Part shown: one piece after another, positions 45,606 through 55,701 of the stretch
Numbering within the stretch: position 1 is the stretch's first letter
Layout of the letters: every line of letters starts with the position of its first letter
DNA from: Bacteroides sp. GM023
GTDB lineage: Bacteria > Bacteroidota > Bacteroidia > Bacteroidales > Bacteroidaceae
Reading direction: 5' to 3'
DNA: 64,000 bases
Assembly: GCF_014750685.1 (NCBI RefSeq)
Contig: NZ_JAAXGE010000003.1
Coordinates: 310,001 to 374,000 of the forward strand
The notes under the pieces: model-generated
What the model saw: the letters and a program-made list of their open reading frames with translations, nothing else
What the model was told of the DNA's origin: nothing
Databases searched by the model: none
Made by a program: the position numbers and the translations under genes

Positions 45606-46772
45606 ATGTTAACACAAATCATTAATGCACGCATCCTGACCCCGCAAGGCTGGCTCAAGGATGGGTCGGTGCTTATCCGCGACAATAAAATTCTGGAAGT
45701 AACAAACTGCGACCTTGCCATTATCGGAGCCAAACTGATTGATGCCAAAGGAATGTACATTGTTCCCGGTGGAGTGGAAATCCACGTTCATGGTGGCGGC
45801 GGAAGAGATTTTATGGAAGGCACGGAAGAAGCTTTCCAAACAGCTATCAAAGCTCATATGCAGCACGGCACTACCAGTATTTTCCCCACACTTTCTTCTT
45901 CAACCATTCCTATGATTCGCGCAGCCGCGGAGACTACCGAGAAAATGATGGCGGAACCGAATAGCCCGGTGCTCGGACTTCACCTCGAAGGGCATTATTT
46001 CAACATGGAAATGGCGGGCGGACAGATTCCCGAAAACATCAAGAATCCCGACCCTGAAGAATATATCCCGTTGCTGGAAGAAACGCATTGTATCAAGCGT
46101 TGGGATGCCGCACCGGAACTTCCGGGAGCTATGCAGTTCGGTAAGTATATCACGACAAAAGGCATATTGGCTTCGGTAGGACATACACAGGCTGAATTTG
46201 AGGATATACTGACGGCTTATGAAGCGGGCTATACTCATGCCACCCATTTCTATAACGCCATGCCGGGATTCCATAAACGGAAGGAGTACAAATATGAGGG
46301 TACGGTAGAAAGCATTTATCTGATTGACGATATGACGGTGGAAGTAGTGGCGGATGGTATTCATGTGCCCCCGACGATTCTTCGTCTTGTCTATAAAATA
46401 AAAGGAGTGGAGCGTACCTGTCTGATAACGGATGCATTGGCTTGTGCGGCCAGTGACAGTCAGACGGCTTTTGACCCGCGTGTAATTATCGAGGACGGGG
46501 TTTGCAAACTCGCAGACCGTTCTGCCTTGGCAGGAAGCGTGGCGACAATGGATCGCCTGATTCGCACGATGGTGCAGAAGGCGGAGATTCCACTGGCGGA
46601 TGTGATAAGGATGATTTCCGAAACACCTGCCCGCATCATGGGAGTGCTGGACCGTAAAGGTACGCTCGAACGCGGTAAGGATGCCGATATCATTGCTTTG
46701 GACAGAGACTTGAATGTAAGGGCTGTATGGGCAATGGGAGAGCTGGTAGAAGGCACCAATAAACTGTTTTAA
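45606..46772 (+). CDS. nagA: N-acetylglucosamine-6-phosphate deacetylase, copy 1
   Basis: A 388-residue amidohydrolase that removes acetate from GlcNAc-6-phosphate. It has EIHVHGGGGRDF, metal-site GLHLEG, SVGHTQ, THATHFYNAMPGFH and ITDALA. The start at 45606 (MLTQIINARI) matches the second copy; upstream sequence is leader. Oddity: the usual LEGPYL reads LEGHYF here, and the loop after it (MAGGQIPENIKN) differs from copy 2, although the metal-binding Glu is kept. Copy 2 follows after 21 bases. Confidence 0.9.
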   Translation: MLTQIINARILTPQGWLKDGSVLIRDNKILEVTNCDLAIIGAKLIDAKGMYIVPGGVEIHVHGGGGRDFMEGTEEAFQTAIKAHMQHGTTSIFPTLSSSTIPMIRAAAETTEKMMAEPNSPVLGLHLEGHYFNMEMAGGQIPENIKNPDPEEYIPLLEETHCIKRWDAAPELPGAMQFGKYITTKGILASVGHTQAEFEDILTAYEAGYTHATHFYNAMPGFHKRKEYKYEGTVESIYLIDDMTVEVVADGIHVPPTILRLVYKIKGVERTCLITDALACAASDSQTAFDPRVIIEDGVCKLADRSALAGSVATMDRLIRTMVQKAEIPLADVIRMISETPARIMGVLDRKGTLERGKDADIIALDRDLNVRAVWAMGELVEGTNKLF

Positions 46773-46793
46773 ATCCTATAAAAAAAGAAGACT

Positions 46794-47966
46794 ATGTTAA
46801 CTCAGATAATAAACGGAAGAATACTTACCCCGCAAGGCTGGTTGAAAGATGGCTCCGTATTGATTTGCGATGGAAAAATATTAGAGGTGACGAACAGTGA
46901 CCTGGCGGTTATCGGTGCAACGATTGTTGATGCCCGCGGAATGACAATCGTACCGGGATTTGTGAGTATGCATGCGCACGGCGGTGGCGGGCACGATTTT
47001 ACCGAAGCTACGGAAGAGGCTTTCCGTACGGCGACTACTGCCCATTTGAAGCATGGTGCTACCAGTATGTTCCCTACTTTATCATCCACTTCTTTCGAAA
47101 GGCTTTATCAGGCTGTCGATGTCTGCGAGAGTTTGATAAAGGAGAAAGATTCTCCTATTCTCGGTCTGCACATGGAAGGTCCATACCTGAATCCGAAGAT
47201 GGCAGGTACACAATATGACGGTTTCCTAAAAACACCGGATGAGAATGAATATATTCCTTTATTGGAACATACCTCTTGCATCAAGCGTTGGGACATCAGT
47301 CCTGAACTGCGTGGAGCGCATGATTTTGCGAAGTACACCCGTTCAAAAGGAATTATGACTGCCGTGACACATACCGAAGCCGAGTATGATGAAATTAAGG
47401 CTGCATATGCGGTAGGCTTTACCCATGCCGCGCATTTCTATAATGCGATGCCGGGTTTCCATAAGCGTCGTGAATATAAATATGAAGGTACGGTGGAAAG
47501 TGTATATCTGACGGATGGAATGACGGTGGAAGTGATTGCAGACGGTATTCACTTGCCGGCTACTATACTGAAACTGGTATATAAATTGAAAGGTGTGGAG
47601 AATACCTGTCTCGTAACGGATGCTTTGGCTTATGCCGCTTCTGACGGCAATGTGCCGATTGACCCTCAGTATATTATTGAAGGCGGAGTATGTAAGATGG
47701 CAGACCATTCTGCGTTGGCTGGTAGTTTGGCTACGATGGATATACTGGTGCGTACCATGGTGAAGAAAGCGAATATTCCTTTGGAAGATGCTGTACGCAT
47801 GGCTTCTGAGACTCCCGCCCGTCTGATTGGAGTTAGCGACCGGAAAGGGGCATTGGCTAAAGGAAAAGATGCCGATATTGTGATTCTTGATAAGGAATTG
47901 AATGTGCGTTGTGTGTGGTCGATGGGAAAGATTGTCCCGGGGACTGATATCCTGTTGCACAAATAA
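46794..47966 (+). CDS. nagA: N-acetylglucosamine-6-phosphate deacetylase, copy 2
   Basis: A 390-residue tandem paralogue of the preceding gene, with the same opening (MLTQIINGRILTPQGWLKDG) and the canonical MEGPYLNPKMAG segment. SMHAHGGGG, AVTHTE, THAAHFYNAMPG and VTDALA complete the active site. Many substitutions spread along the length show an old duplication. The pair is probably one operon. The more canonical copy is the better candidate for classic NagA activity. Confidence 0.9.
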   Translation: MLTQIINGRILTPQGWLKDGSVLICDGKILEVTNSDLAVIGATIVDARGMTIVPGFVSMHAHGGGGHDFTEATEEAFRTATTAHLKHGATSMFPTLSSTSFERLYQAVDVCESLIKEKDSPILGLHMEGPYLNPKMAGTQYDGFLKTPDENEYIPLLEHTSCIKRWDISPELRGAHDFAKYTRSKGIMTAVTHTEAEYDEIKAAYAVGFTHAAHFYNAMPGFHKRREYKYEGTVESVYLTDGMTVEVIADGIHLPATILKLVYKLKGVENTCLVTDALAYAASDGNVPIDPQYIIEGGVCKMADHSALAGSLATMDILVRTMVKKANIPLEDAVRMASETPARLIGVSDRKGALAKGKDADIVILDKELNVRCVWSMGKIVPGTDILLHK

Positions 47967-47979
47967 CGGTTGAAGTCAC

Positions 47980-48083
47980 ACAGGCGCAGATTAACAAATA
48001 GTATCTGAAATCATATAGGCACGGATTACGCGGATAACACGGTTCTGATTAACTAAAACCGTGAAATCCGTGTAATCCGTGCC
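47980..48083. repeat. Intergenic repeat with imperfect 29-base inverted arms
   Basis: Arms at 48018-48046 and 48055-48083 pair with a few mismatches; they are built of the motif CACGGATTACGCGG / CCGTGTAATCCGTG. Related pieces occur nearby: CGCAGATTAACA at 47982-47996, CGCAGATTAACGCGG at 37739-37754, and AATCCGTGCCTAAAAT at 34642-34656. This appears to be a dispersed intergenic repeat family. Confidence 0.7.
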
Positions 48084-48130
48084 TAAAATATATACTAATT
48101 ATAAAAGCAAATGTTTCAACGTATCATATA

Positions 48131-48490
48131 TTATGAAAGCAAGCTGGTTTCAATCAGTTCTTTCAATTGCGCTTTGTTCATCGTACCGAGTTTCATAGTC
48201 GGCTTACCGTCTTTGGTACAAAGCAGCAGATTGGGAATAGTACGGATATTGAATGCACTTTCCAGTTCCGGTTCCTGGTCAACATCTACCTTATAAATAT
48301 CTAATCTCCCTTCGTATTCTTTCGCCAACTGGTCTAATATGGGCGACAGCGCTTTGCAATAGATACACCACGGCGCATGAAAATCTACCAGGCAAGGTTT
48401 GTCACCTTTAAATTCCCATTGGTCGGGATAACCCTTGAAGTCGGCCACTTTTTCAACGAAACTATCTTTATTCAAATCTTCTATTTTCAT
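48131..48490 (-). CDS. Thioredoxin-family protein
   Basis: A 119-residue single-domain thioredoxin fold with active site APWCIYC (an atypical CIYC instead of CGPC), then IYKVDVDQEPELESAF and the cis-proline segment IRTIPNLLLC. No signal peptide, so cytoplasmic. A -7 element (TATCTTTG on the minus strand, 48539-48532) lies about 40 bases upstream. Likely a disulfide reductase of narrow substrate range. Confidence 0.88.
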   Translation of the reverse strand: MKIEDLNKDSFVEKVADFKGYPDQWEFKGDKPCLVDFHAPWCIYCKALSPILDQLAKEYEGRLDIYKVDVDQEPELESAFNIRTIPNLLLCTKDGKPTMKLGTMNKAQLKELIETSLLS

Positions 48491-48688
48491 ACTTCTAATT
48501 TTTAGGGGTTAGTGTTTATCTTTTCACTTTGCAAAGATAGGGCTATCTGCATGAAGTACGGATAGCTATTTTTCCTGTTGACTTTACAATACTTCCTTTC
48601 TGTTGCCTTTTATGATTTTCTAATCGAATTCTAATCTGAAATGAGAGCCTTATAATGGCTTTTTTCCTTCTCTACGATTGCAGAATTG

Positions 48689-48696
48689 TAATTTTG
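48689..48696 (+). promoter_or_regulatory. -7 element of the metal-type efflux operon
   Basis: TAATTTTG matches TAnnTTTG and lies 28 bases before the ATG at 48724. Confidence 0.45.
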
Positions 48697-48723
48697 TCGC
48701 AAAAACTACGATAAGGTAAAAAG

Positions 48724-49998
48724 ATGATTGCAATGAACAGAGTATTTCTAATTTCCTTTTTTCTTCTATTGACAAGGGGAGTATTATGTGCCCAGCAGAT
48801 TCCGGGCACGCTGACACTAAAGGATGCAGAACAACGTTTCCTGGAACGTAACCTGTCGCTGATAGCCGAACGTTATAACATCGACATGGCACAAGCGCAG
48901 GTTCTGCAAGCCAAACTATTTGAGAATCCGGTGATTTCGCTGGAACAGAATGTCTATAACCGATTAAACGGAAAGTATTTCGATTTTGGTAATGAAGGTG
49001 AAACGGTTGTGGAGATTGAGCAGGTGATTCGCCTTGCCGGACAGCGGAACAAGCAAGTGAAGCTGGAAAAAATCAACAAGGAAATAGCCGAATACCAGTT
49101 TGAAGAAGTGATGCGTACCCTTCGCCAGGAACTGAATGAGAAGTTCGTACAGATTTATTTCCTTTCCAAATCCATCTCTATTTATGAGAAGGAAGTCAAC
49201 TCCCTGCAAAGTTTACTTGCCGGGATGAAGTTGCAGCAGGAAAAAGGAAATATTTCATTGATGGAAATGTCTCGCCTGGAGTCCATGCTATTTTCTTTAA
49301 AGAAAGAGAAGAATGAACGGGAGAATGAATTGCTGACTCTAAGAGGGGAGTTCAACAGGTTGCTCAATCTTCCGGGAGATACCCGGATTCAATTGTCATT
49401 GGATGAAGAGGTACTGAAACAGCTTGATTTGTCCCAACTGTCATTCGCTGATTTGAAAGCGATGATTAATGAGCGTCCGGACTTGAAAATCTCTCGGAGT
49501 ACGGTAAGCGCTTCCCGTGCCAATTTGAAATTGCAGAAGTCGATGGCTTTCCCTGAGTTTTCTGTGAAGGGTAATTATGACCGTGCCGGAAACTTTATCA
49601 ATAATTATTTTGCGGTAGGAGTGAGCCTGTCCGTACCTATTTTCAACCGTAACCAGGGAAATATAAAGGTTGCCCGTTTCAGTATCCAGCAAGCGGGAAT
49701 ACAGCAGGAAGATGCTGCCAACCGTGCGGATATGGAGCTTTATACGGCTTATGTTTCTTTGGAAAAGGCAGTGCAGCTTTATCAATCTACCAACATGGAC
49801 CTGGAACGCAACTTTGAGAAACTGATAACAGGCGTGAACGAGAACTTTAGCAAACGCAATATCAGTTTACTGGAGTTTATTGATTACTATGACAGTTATA
49901 AAGAAACCTGTATTCAGTTGCATGAGATAAAGAAAGATGTGTTTCTCGCCATCGAAAACCTGAATACAACTATCGGACAGAATATATTGAACTACTAA
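48724..49998 (+). CDS. TolC-family outer-membrane channel of a CzcCBA-type pump
   Basis: A 424-residue channel, shorter than drug-type TolC and of CzcC/CusC-like size. A signal peptide ends VLCAQQ; an ATG at 48733 is an alternative start. OEP helices include LERNLSLIAERYNIDMAQAQVLQAKLFENPVIS-like text in two segments (about 32-65) and QEDAANRADMELYTAYVSLEK later. It is first of three genes, 22 bases before the adaptor. Confidence 0.88.
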   Translation: MIAMNRVFLISFFLLLTRGVLCAQQIPGTLTLKDAEQRFLERNLSLIAERYNIDMAQAQVLQAKLFENPVISLEQNVYNRLNGKYFDFGNEGETVVEIEQVIRLAGQRNKQVKLEKINKEIAEYQFEEVMRTLRQELNEKFVQIYFLSKSISIYEKEVNSLQSLLAGMKLQQEKGNISLMEMSRLESMLFSLKKEKNERENELLTLRGEFNRLLNLPGDTRIQLSLDEEVLKQLDLSQLSFADLKAMINERPDLKISRSTVSASRANLKLQKSMAFPEFSVKGNYDRAGNFINNYFAVGVSLSVPIFNRNQGNIKVARFSIQQAGIQQEDAANRADMELYTAYVSLEKAVQLYQSTNMDLERNFEKLITGVNENFSKRNISLLEFIDYYDSYKETCIQLHEIKKDVFLAIENLNTTIGQNILNY

Positions 49999-50020
49999 TA
50001 TCTATAAATTATCAAAGACT

Positions 50021-51115
50021 ATGAACTGGAATAAATTCCTTCCTTGCATATTGCTTACTACTTTATTGGGAGCATGCTCCGGCAAAGGCGAACAACCGAA
50101 TGTTACCCCGGCTGCCTTATGTCTGACGGACAGCTTGCTGAAAGTCGTATCTGTCGATACGGTTCACGTTCAGGAAGTGATAGACGAACTGACACTGAAC
50201 GGACGGGTCACTTTTAACGAGAATCAAGTGGCACATGTATATCCGATGTTTGGTGGTACGGTGACGGAACTGAAAGCTGAAATCGGAGATTTCGTCCGTA
50301 AGGGAGATGTGCTGGCAGTCATCCGCAGTGGGGAAGTGGCGGAGTATGAAAAGCAACTGAAAGACGCGGAACAGCAATTACTGTTGGCCCGCAGAAATAT
50401 GGATGCTACACAAGATATGTATTCGTCCGGGATGGCTTCGGATAAGGATATACTTCAGGCAAAACAGGAATTGACAAGCGCCGAAGCGGAAGAGAGAAGG
50501 ATAAAGGAAGTGTTCTCTATTTATAATTTCTCCGGAAATGCCTATTATCAGCTGAAATCACCTGTAACGGGCTTTATTGTAGAGAAGCAAATCAGCAGGG
50601 ATATGCAGTTGCGCCCCGACCAAAGCGAAGAGCTGTTCACGATTTCGGGACTTTCCGAGGTATGGGTGATGGCGGATGTATATGAAAGCGACATCAGCAA
50701 AGTGTCCGAAGGGGCTTCGGTGCGTATCTCTACACTGGCCTATCCTGACAAAACGTTTGCCGGAACGATTGACAAAGTATATCATCTGCTGAATAATGAA
50801 AGCAAAACGATGAACGTCCGTATCAAACTCAAGAATGAGGATTATCTGTTGAAGCCGGGAATGTTTACGAACGTCAGCGTAAAATGTCGGGCGGACGGAA
50901 CCTCGATGCCCCGCATTGATTCTCATGCGCTGGTATTTGAAGGGGGCAGAAATTATGTGGTCATAGTGGAACCGGACCAGCGGTTGCAAGTGAAAGAGGT
51001 GGATGTATACAAGCAGTTGAGCAGGGAATGTTATATCCGCTCTGGACTTTCCGAAGGAGACAGAGTGTTGAATAATAATGTATTGTTAGTGTATAATGCT
51101 TTGAATGCAGATTAA
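50021..51115 (+). CDS. CzcB/CusB-like efflux adaptor lipoprotein
   Basis: A 364-residue periplasmic adaptor. The lipobox is LLGAC (Cys19). It has GGTVTELKAEIGDFVRKGD in the barrel-sandwich domain, a helical hairpin (about 110-170), SPVTGFIVEKQIS and a beta-barrel with VMADVYESDISKV. No extra metal-binding N-terminal histidine or methionine domain is seen. It links the TolC and CzcA-like proteins on either side. Confidence 0.9.
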   Translation: MNWNKFLPCILLTTLLGACSGKGEQPNVTPAALCLTDSLLKVVSVDTVHVQEVIDELTLNGRVTFNENQVAHVYPMFGGTVTELKAEIGDFVRKGDVLAVIRSGEVAEYEKQLKDAEQQLLLARRNMDATQDMYSSGMASDKDILQAKQELTSAEAEERRIKEVFSIYNFSGNAYYQLKSPVTGFIVEKQISRDMQLRPDQSEELFTISGLSEVWVMADVYESDISKVSEGASVRISTLAYPDKTFAGTIDKVYHLLNNESKTMNVRIKLKNEDYLLKPGMFTNVSVKCRADGTSMPRIDSHALVFEGGRNYVVIVEPDQRLQVKEVDVYKQLSRECYIRSGLSEGDRVLNNNVLLVYNALNAD

Positions 51116-51132
51116 AAACAGAGAATAGAGTT

Positions 51133-54100
51133 ATGCATAAATTCATAGATAATATAGTGGCTTTCTCGCTGAAGAATAAGTTCTTTATCTTCTTCTGCAC
51201 GGCGATTGCCATTATAGCCGGAGCTGTCTCTTTCAAGCACACTCCGATAGATGCCTTCCCGGATGTAACCAATACGAAAGTAACGATTATCACGCAATGG
51301 GCGGGACGTAGTGCGGAAGAAGTGGAGAAGTTTATCACGATTCCTATCGAGATAGCCATGAACCCGGTTCAGAAAAAAACGGATATCCGCTCGACTACGC
51401 TTTTTGGACTTTCCGTTATTAATGTGATGTTCGAAGACCGTGTGGATGATTTTACAGCCCGTCAGCAGGTATATAATTTGCTGAATGATGCCGATTTGCC
51501 CGATGGGGTGACACCGGAAGTCCAACCTTTGTATGGCCCTACCGGAGAGATTTTCCGCTATACGCTGCGTAGTGACAAACGCAGTGTGCGGGATTTGAAA
51601 ACCATTCAGGATTGGGTAATCGAGCGTAATCTCCGTTCGGTATCCGGTGTGGCGGATATTGTGAGTTTCGGTGGTGAAGTGAAAACTTTCGAAGTGAGTG
51701 TGAATCCTCACCAGTTGATTAATTACGGCATTACTTCCCTCGAACTTTATGACGCGATAGCCAAGAGTAATATCAATGTAGGGGGAGACGTGATTACTAA
51801 AAGCTCACAAGCCTATGTGGTTCGTGGTATCGGTCTGATTAACGACCTGGACGAATTGCGGAATATCGTAGTAAAGAATATCAATGGTACTCCGATTTTG
51901 GTAAAGAACCTTGCCGAGGTACACGAATCATGCCTGCCCCGTCTCGGACAGGTAGGGCGAATGGATGAGGACGATGTAGTTCAAGGTATCGTAGTAATGC
52001 GGAAAGGGGAGAACCCGGGCGAGGTAATCGCCAACCTGAAAGACAAGATAGAAGATTTGAATCAGAATGTGCTGCCGAAAGATGTGCAAATAGTCTCGTT
52101 CTATGACCGTGAGGATTTAGTGAATCTGGCTGTCAGGACGGTGACGCATAACCTGATTGAAGGAATATTGTTGGTTACCTTTATTGTTTTAATTTTCATG
52201 GCAGATTGGCGGACCACTGTGATTGTTGCTGTTGTCATCCCATTGGCACTGTTATTCGCATTCATCTGTTTACGCGCAATGGGAATGTCCGCCAATCTGC
52301 TTTCTATGGGAGCCATCGACTTCGGTATCATTATTGACGGGGCGGTGGTGATGGTAGAAGGGGTATTTGTCGCCCTGGACAAGAAGGCACGTCAAGTGGG
52401 AATGCCTGCTTTCAATGTCATGTCCAAAATGGGACTCATCCGTCATACGGCAAAGGACAAGGCGAAAGCGGTATTCTTCTCCAAATTGATTATTATCACG
52501 GCACTGATTCCTATTTTCTCTTTCCAGAAAGTAGAAGGGAAGATGTTCTCACCCTTGGCATATACGCTGGGTTTTGCACTCTTGGGGGCACTGATTTTTA
52601 CGCTTACCTTAGTGCCGGTCATGTCTTCCATGCTGTTGAAGAAAAATGTCCGTGAAAAGAATAACCGTTTTGTCCATTTTATCAATACGAAATGCTCGGC
52701 TCTCTTTGATACGTTCTATGCGCATAGAAAGCTGACTATCGGACTGGCTACGGTGGTAGCAGGTGTCGGCCTGTGGCTTTTCTCTTTCCTGGGTACGGAG
52801 TTTCTTCCGCAGTTGAATGAGGGTTCTATCTATATCCGCGCCACTTTGCCGCAAAGTATCTCATTGGATGAATCAGTGACGCTTGCCAATAAAATGAGAA
52901 GGAAGTTATTGACATTCCCTGAAGTACGGCAAGTATTGTCGCAGACCGGGCGACCGAATGACGGTACGGATGCTACCGGATTCTATAATATAGAATTTCA
53001 TGTCGATATTTACCCCGAAAAGGAATGGGACAGCAAATTGACTAAAATGCAACTGATTGATAAGATGCAGGACGACTTGTCCATCTATCCCGGCATTGAC
53101 TTTAACTTCTCGCAGCCGATTACCGATAACGTGGAAGAAGCGGCTTCGGGCGTGAAAGGCTCTATTGCCGTGAAAGTCTTCGGTAAGGATTTATACGAGT
53201 CGGAAAAGTATGCGGTTCAGATTGAGAAGATTCTCAGTACGGTGCAAGGAATTGAAGACCTGGGAGTAATCCGGAATATCGGTCAGCCGGAACTTCGTAT
53301 CGAATTGAACGAACAGCAGTTGGCACGTTACGGAGTAGCCAAGGAAGATGTACAGTCGATTATCGAAATGGCTATCGGTGGTAAATCGGCTTCACTGCTC
53401 TATGAAGATGAGCGGAAATTCAATATCATGGTGAGATATAGCGAACAGTTCCGTCAGAATGAAGAGGAGATAGGCAAGATACTTGTTCCGGCAATGGATG
53501 GAACGATGGTGCCTATCAAGGAACTGGCGGATATCACGACCATTACAGGCCCGTTATTGATTTTCCGTGATAACCATGCACGTTTCTGTGCTGTTAAGTT
53601 CTCCGTGCGGGGACGCGACATGGGTACGGCAGTTGCGGAAGCGCAGAAAAAGGTGAATGCGTCTGTACATTTACCTGCGGGATATTCTTTGAAATGGACG
53701 GGTGACTTTGAGAATCAGCAACGGGCAACGAAGCGGTTGGCGCAGGTGGTGCCTGTCAGTATCGCTATTATCTTTATCATTCTGTTTATCCTATTCTCTA
53801 ATGCGAGGGATGCCGGACTGGTATTGCTGAATGTACCGTTTGCGGCTGTCGGGGGGATTGTAGCCCTTCTGATAACTCGGTTCAATTTCTCTATTTCAGC
53901 GGGTATCGGCTTCATAGCCCTGTTTGGTATCTGTATTCAGAATGGGGTGATTATGATATCCGATATAAAAGCGAATCTGAAGCTGGGCTCTCCGTTACAG
54001 GAAGCGACGAAGGAAGGAGTGCGTTCGCGTATTCGTCCCGTGATAATGACGGCGGCAATGGCAGCTATCGGTTTGATGCCTGCCGCCATGAGCCATGGCA

Positions 54101-54258
54101 TCGGTTCGGAGTCACAGCGTCCGTTGGCGATTGTTATCATTGGCGGATTGATAGGAGCCACTTTCTTTGCCCTGTTTATTTTCCCTCTTATTGTGGAAGT
54201 GGTATATGAACGGATGCTGTATGATAAAAACGGTAAGATATTGCAAAGACGTATATAA
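51133..54258 (+). CDS. CzcA/CusA-family heavy-metal-type RND exporter
   Basis: A 1041-residue RND pump. The fourth span has the heavy-metal signature DFGIIIDGAVVMVEG, and the N terminus contains HTPIDAFPDVTNTKVTI, both hallmarks of the HME family (cation export). The last third keeps FGICIQNGVIMISD and RPVIMTAAMAAIGLMP. The exact metal cannot be read from sequence. It ends the three-gene operon; the convergent two-component system starts on the other strand 90 bases on. Confidence 0.93.
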   Translation: MHKFIDNIVAFSLKNKFFIFFCTAIAIIAGAVSFKHTPIDAFPDVTNTKVTIITQWAGRSAEEVEKFITIPIEIAMNPVQKKTDIRSTTLFGLSVINVMFEDRVDDFTARQQVYNLLNDADLPDGVTPEVQPLYGPTGEIFRYTLRSDKRSVRDLKTIQDWVIERNLRSVSGVADIVSFGGEVKTFEVSVNPHQLINYGITSLELYDAIAKSNINVGGDVITKSSQAYVVRGIGLINDLDELRNIVVKNINGTPILVKNLAEVHESCLPRLGQVGRMDEDDVVQGIVVMRKGENPGEVIANLKDKIEDLNQNVLPKDVQIVSFYDREDLVNLAVRTVTHNLIEGILLVTFIVLIFMADWRTTVIVAVVIPLALLFAFICLRAMGMSANLLSMGAIDFGIIIDGAVVMVEGVFVALDKKARQVGMPAFNVMSKMGLIRHTAKDKAKAVFFSKLIIITALIPIFSFQKVEGKMFSPLAYTLGFALLGALIFTLTLVPVMSSMLLKKNVREKNNRFVHFINTKCSALFDTFYAHRKLTIGLATVVAGVGLWLFSFLGTEFLPQLNEGSIYIRATLPQSISLDESVTLANKMRRKLLTFPEVRQVLSQTGRPNDGTDATGFYNIEFHVDIYPEKEWDSKLTKMQLIDKMQDDLSIYPGIDFNFSQPITDNVEEAASGVKGSIAVKVFGKDLYESEKYAVQIEKILSTVQGIEDLGVIRNIGQPELRIELNEQQLARYGVAKEDVQSIIEMAIGGKSASLLYEDERKFNIMVRYSEQFRQNEEEIGKILVPAMDGTMVPIKELADITTITGPLLIFRDNHARFCAVKFSVRGRDMGTAVAEAQKKVNASVHLPAGYSLKWTGDFENQQRATKRLAQVVPVSIAIIFIILFILFSNARDAGLVLLNVPFAAVGGIVALLITRFNFSISAGIGFIALFGICIQNGVIMISDIKANLKLGSPLQEATKEGVRSRIRPVIMTAAMAAIGLMPAAMSHGIGSESQRPLAIVIIGGLIGATFFALFIFPLIVEVVYERMLYDKNGKILQRRI

Positions 54259-54346
54259 TTCATTTTCTATTCTATGAAAAAAACTCTCATAGATTAAATG
54301 TGTGTTTTCAGTAGGTAAGAGTGAGAAAGGGATAAAAGAGGGGAGA

Positions 54347-55678
54347 TTAAAAAATCACCCGTACTTTTGTCCCTTTTTCTATTTCTGAAGATATTTCCAG
54401 TTTTCCGTTGTAGGCAGATATAATCTTCAGGGTCAGGCTAAGGCCGATTCCCTGTCCTGCATAGTCATGGGTATTACTACCTCGGTAGAAAGACTGGAAG
54501 ATATGCTCTATTTCTTCCTGCGGAATACCGATTCCCCGGTCTTCTATTTCAATCACGACTTGTTGGTTTATCCGGGAAAGGATAATGTCTACTTCCTTTT
54601 CAGAATATTTGCACGCATTGTCTATGATATTCTTCAATGCTATTTTTAGCAGGTAGGAGTTTGCCTGTAGAGTAGCCGGTGCGCCCGATTCCTGGGTATG
54701 AAGCCGGATTCTGTCATTGTCAGCCGTTAAATCGGCCAGCATATCCTGAAGGGAGATTTCTTCGATGTTCGTTTTCAGCAGTTCTTCATCCTGTCGGGAT
54801 AGGAAAAGGAGATGGCGTATTAAATTGGACAGCCGTTTGCTTTCCGATGAAATACGTTGCAGGGCTTCCATATATTCTTCGGTGCTTCTTTCTTTGAGCA
54901 GGCTGATTTCACATTCTCCCTGAATGGCGGTTATCGGGTTGTTCAGCTCGTGTGACGCATGGCTGACAAAGGATTTCTCTGCTTTGAAGGCACTGTCCAG
55001 GCGGTCGAGCATATGGTTCAGAGTGACTATGATTTCTTCCAGTTCGTCATTGTTTCCGGTTTGTTTTAATCGCCGGTTGAGGCTGTTGGCACGTATTCTT
55101 TTCAGTTCCTTCAATATATGCTGAAGGGGAACAAGGATGCGTCCCGAATAGATTTTTCCTATAAAGTAGATTAGGATGGAACTGAATAGCACCAGGAAGA
55201 TGGAAAGCAGCAGCAGATGTTCCTGAATCTCCGTTCCGTAAGCATTGCGGGACATGACGAGAACGATAAAATTACCTTCATTGTCGGGATAATAGAGGGC
55301 TGCACCCAGTTGGTCTTTATATTTGAAGGAGAAAGGGATGCTGTCTTCGCCTGCTATAAGAAGTGCCTGTTGCTGTTGGGTGAGATATTTATTCAGTGTA
55401 TCGCGTACTTCGGAAAGACTATCCATATTCAAAAGAATCTCATGGGCTTCGGGCAGAAGCTCGTCATATTTGCGTTGGATAATCTGATAACTCTGTTCGT
55501 CCACTTCGTCTTTCTCCCAATGTTTCTGCGCGGTCAGGTAGGCTTTTTCACGAAGGTAGGAAGCATAGAGCCTGTTGATATACTGCGTGCTGAAAATATA
55601 GAATACAGCAATGATAATAACAGTAGTCAGCACACTGGCTAATGTATAGAAAAGAGCTATTTTAGAACCTACTTTCAT
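54347..55678 (-). CDS. Sensor histidine kinase of the pump-associated two-component system
   Basis: A 443-residue kinase with two membrane spans (about residues 8-28 and 157-177) around a roughly 125-residue periplasmic sensor, HAMP, HisKA (SHASHELNNPITAIQG) and HATPase_c (KNIIDNACKYS, DRGIGIPQEE, GQGIGLSLTL). It is encoded 23 bases after the response regulator gene on the same strand. By position it should sense the metal or envelope stress relieved by the neighbouring CzcCBA-type pump. Confidence 0.92.
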   Translation of the reverse strand: MKVGSKIALFYTLASVLTTVIIIAVFYIFSTQYINRLYASYLREKAYLTAQKHWEKDEVDEQSYQIIQRKYDELLPEAHEILLNMDSLSEVRDTLNKYLTQQQQALLIAGEDSIPFSFKYKDQLGAALYYPDNEGNFIVLVMSRNAYGTEIQEHLLLLSIFLVLFSSILIYFIGKIYSGRILVPLQHILKELKRIRANSLNRRLKQTGNNDELEEIIVTLNHMLDRLDSAFKAEKSFVSHASHELNNPITAIQGECEISLLKERSTEEYMEALQRISSESKRLSNLIRHLLFLSRQDEELLKTNIEEISLQDMLADLTADNDRIRLHTQESGAPATLQANSYLLKIALKNIIDNACKYSEKEVDIILSRINQQVVIEIEDRGIGIPQEEIEHIFQSFYRGSNTHDYAGQGIGLSLTLKIISAYNGKLEISSEIEKGTKVRVIF

Positions 55679-55701
55679 ACCCTTGACGGTTGGTAATGTG
55701 T

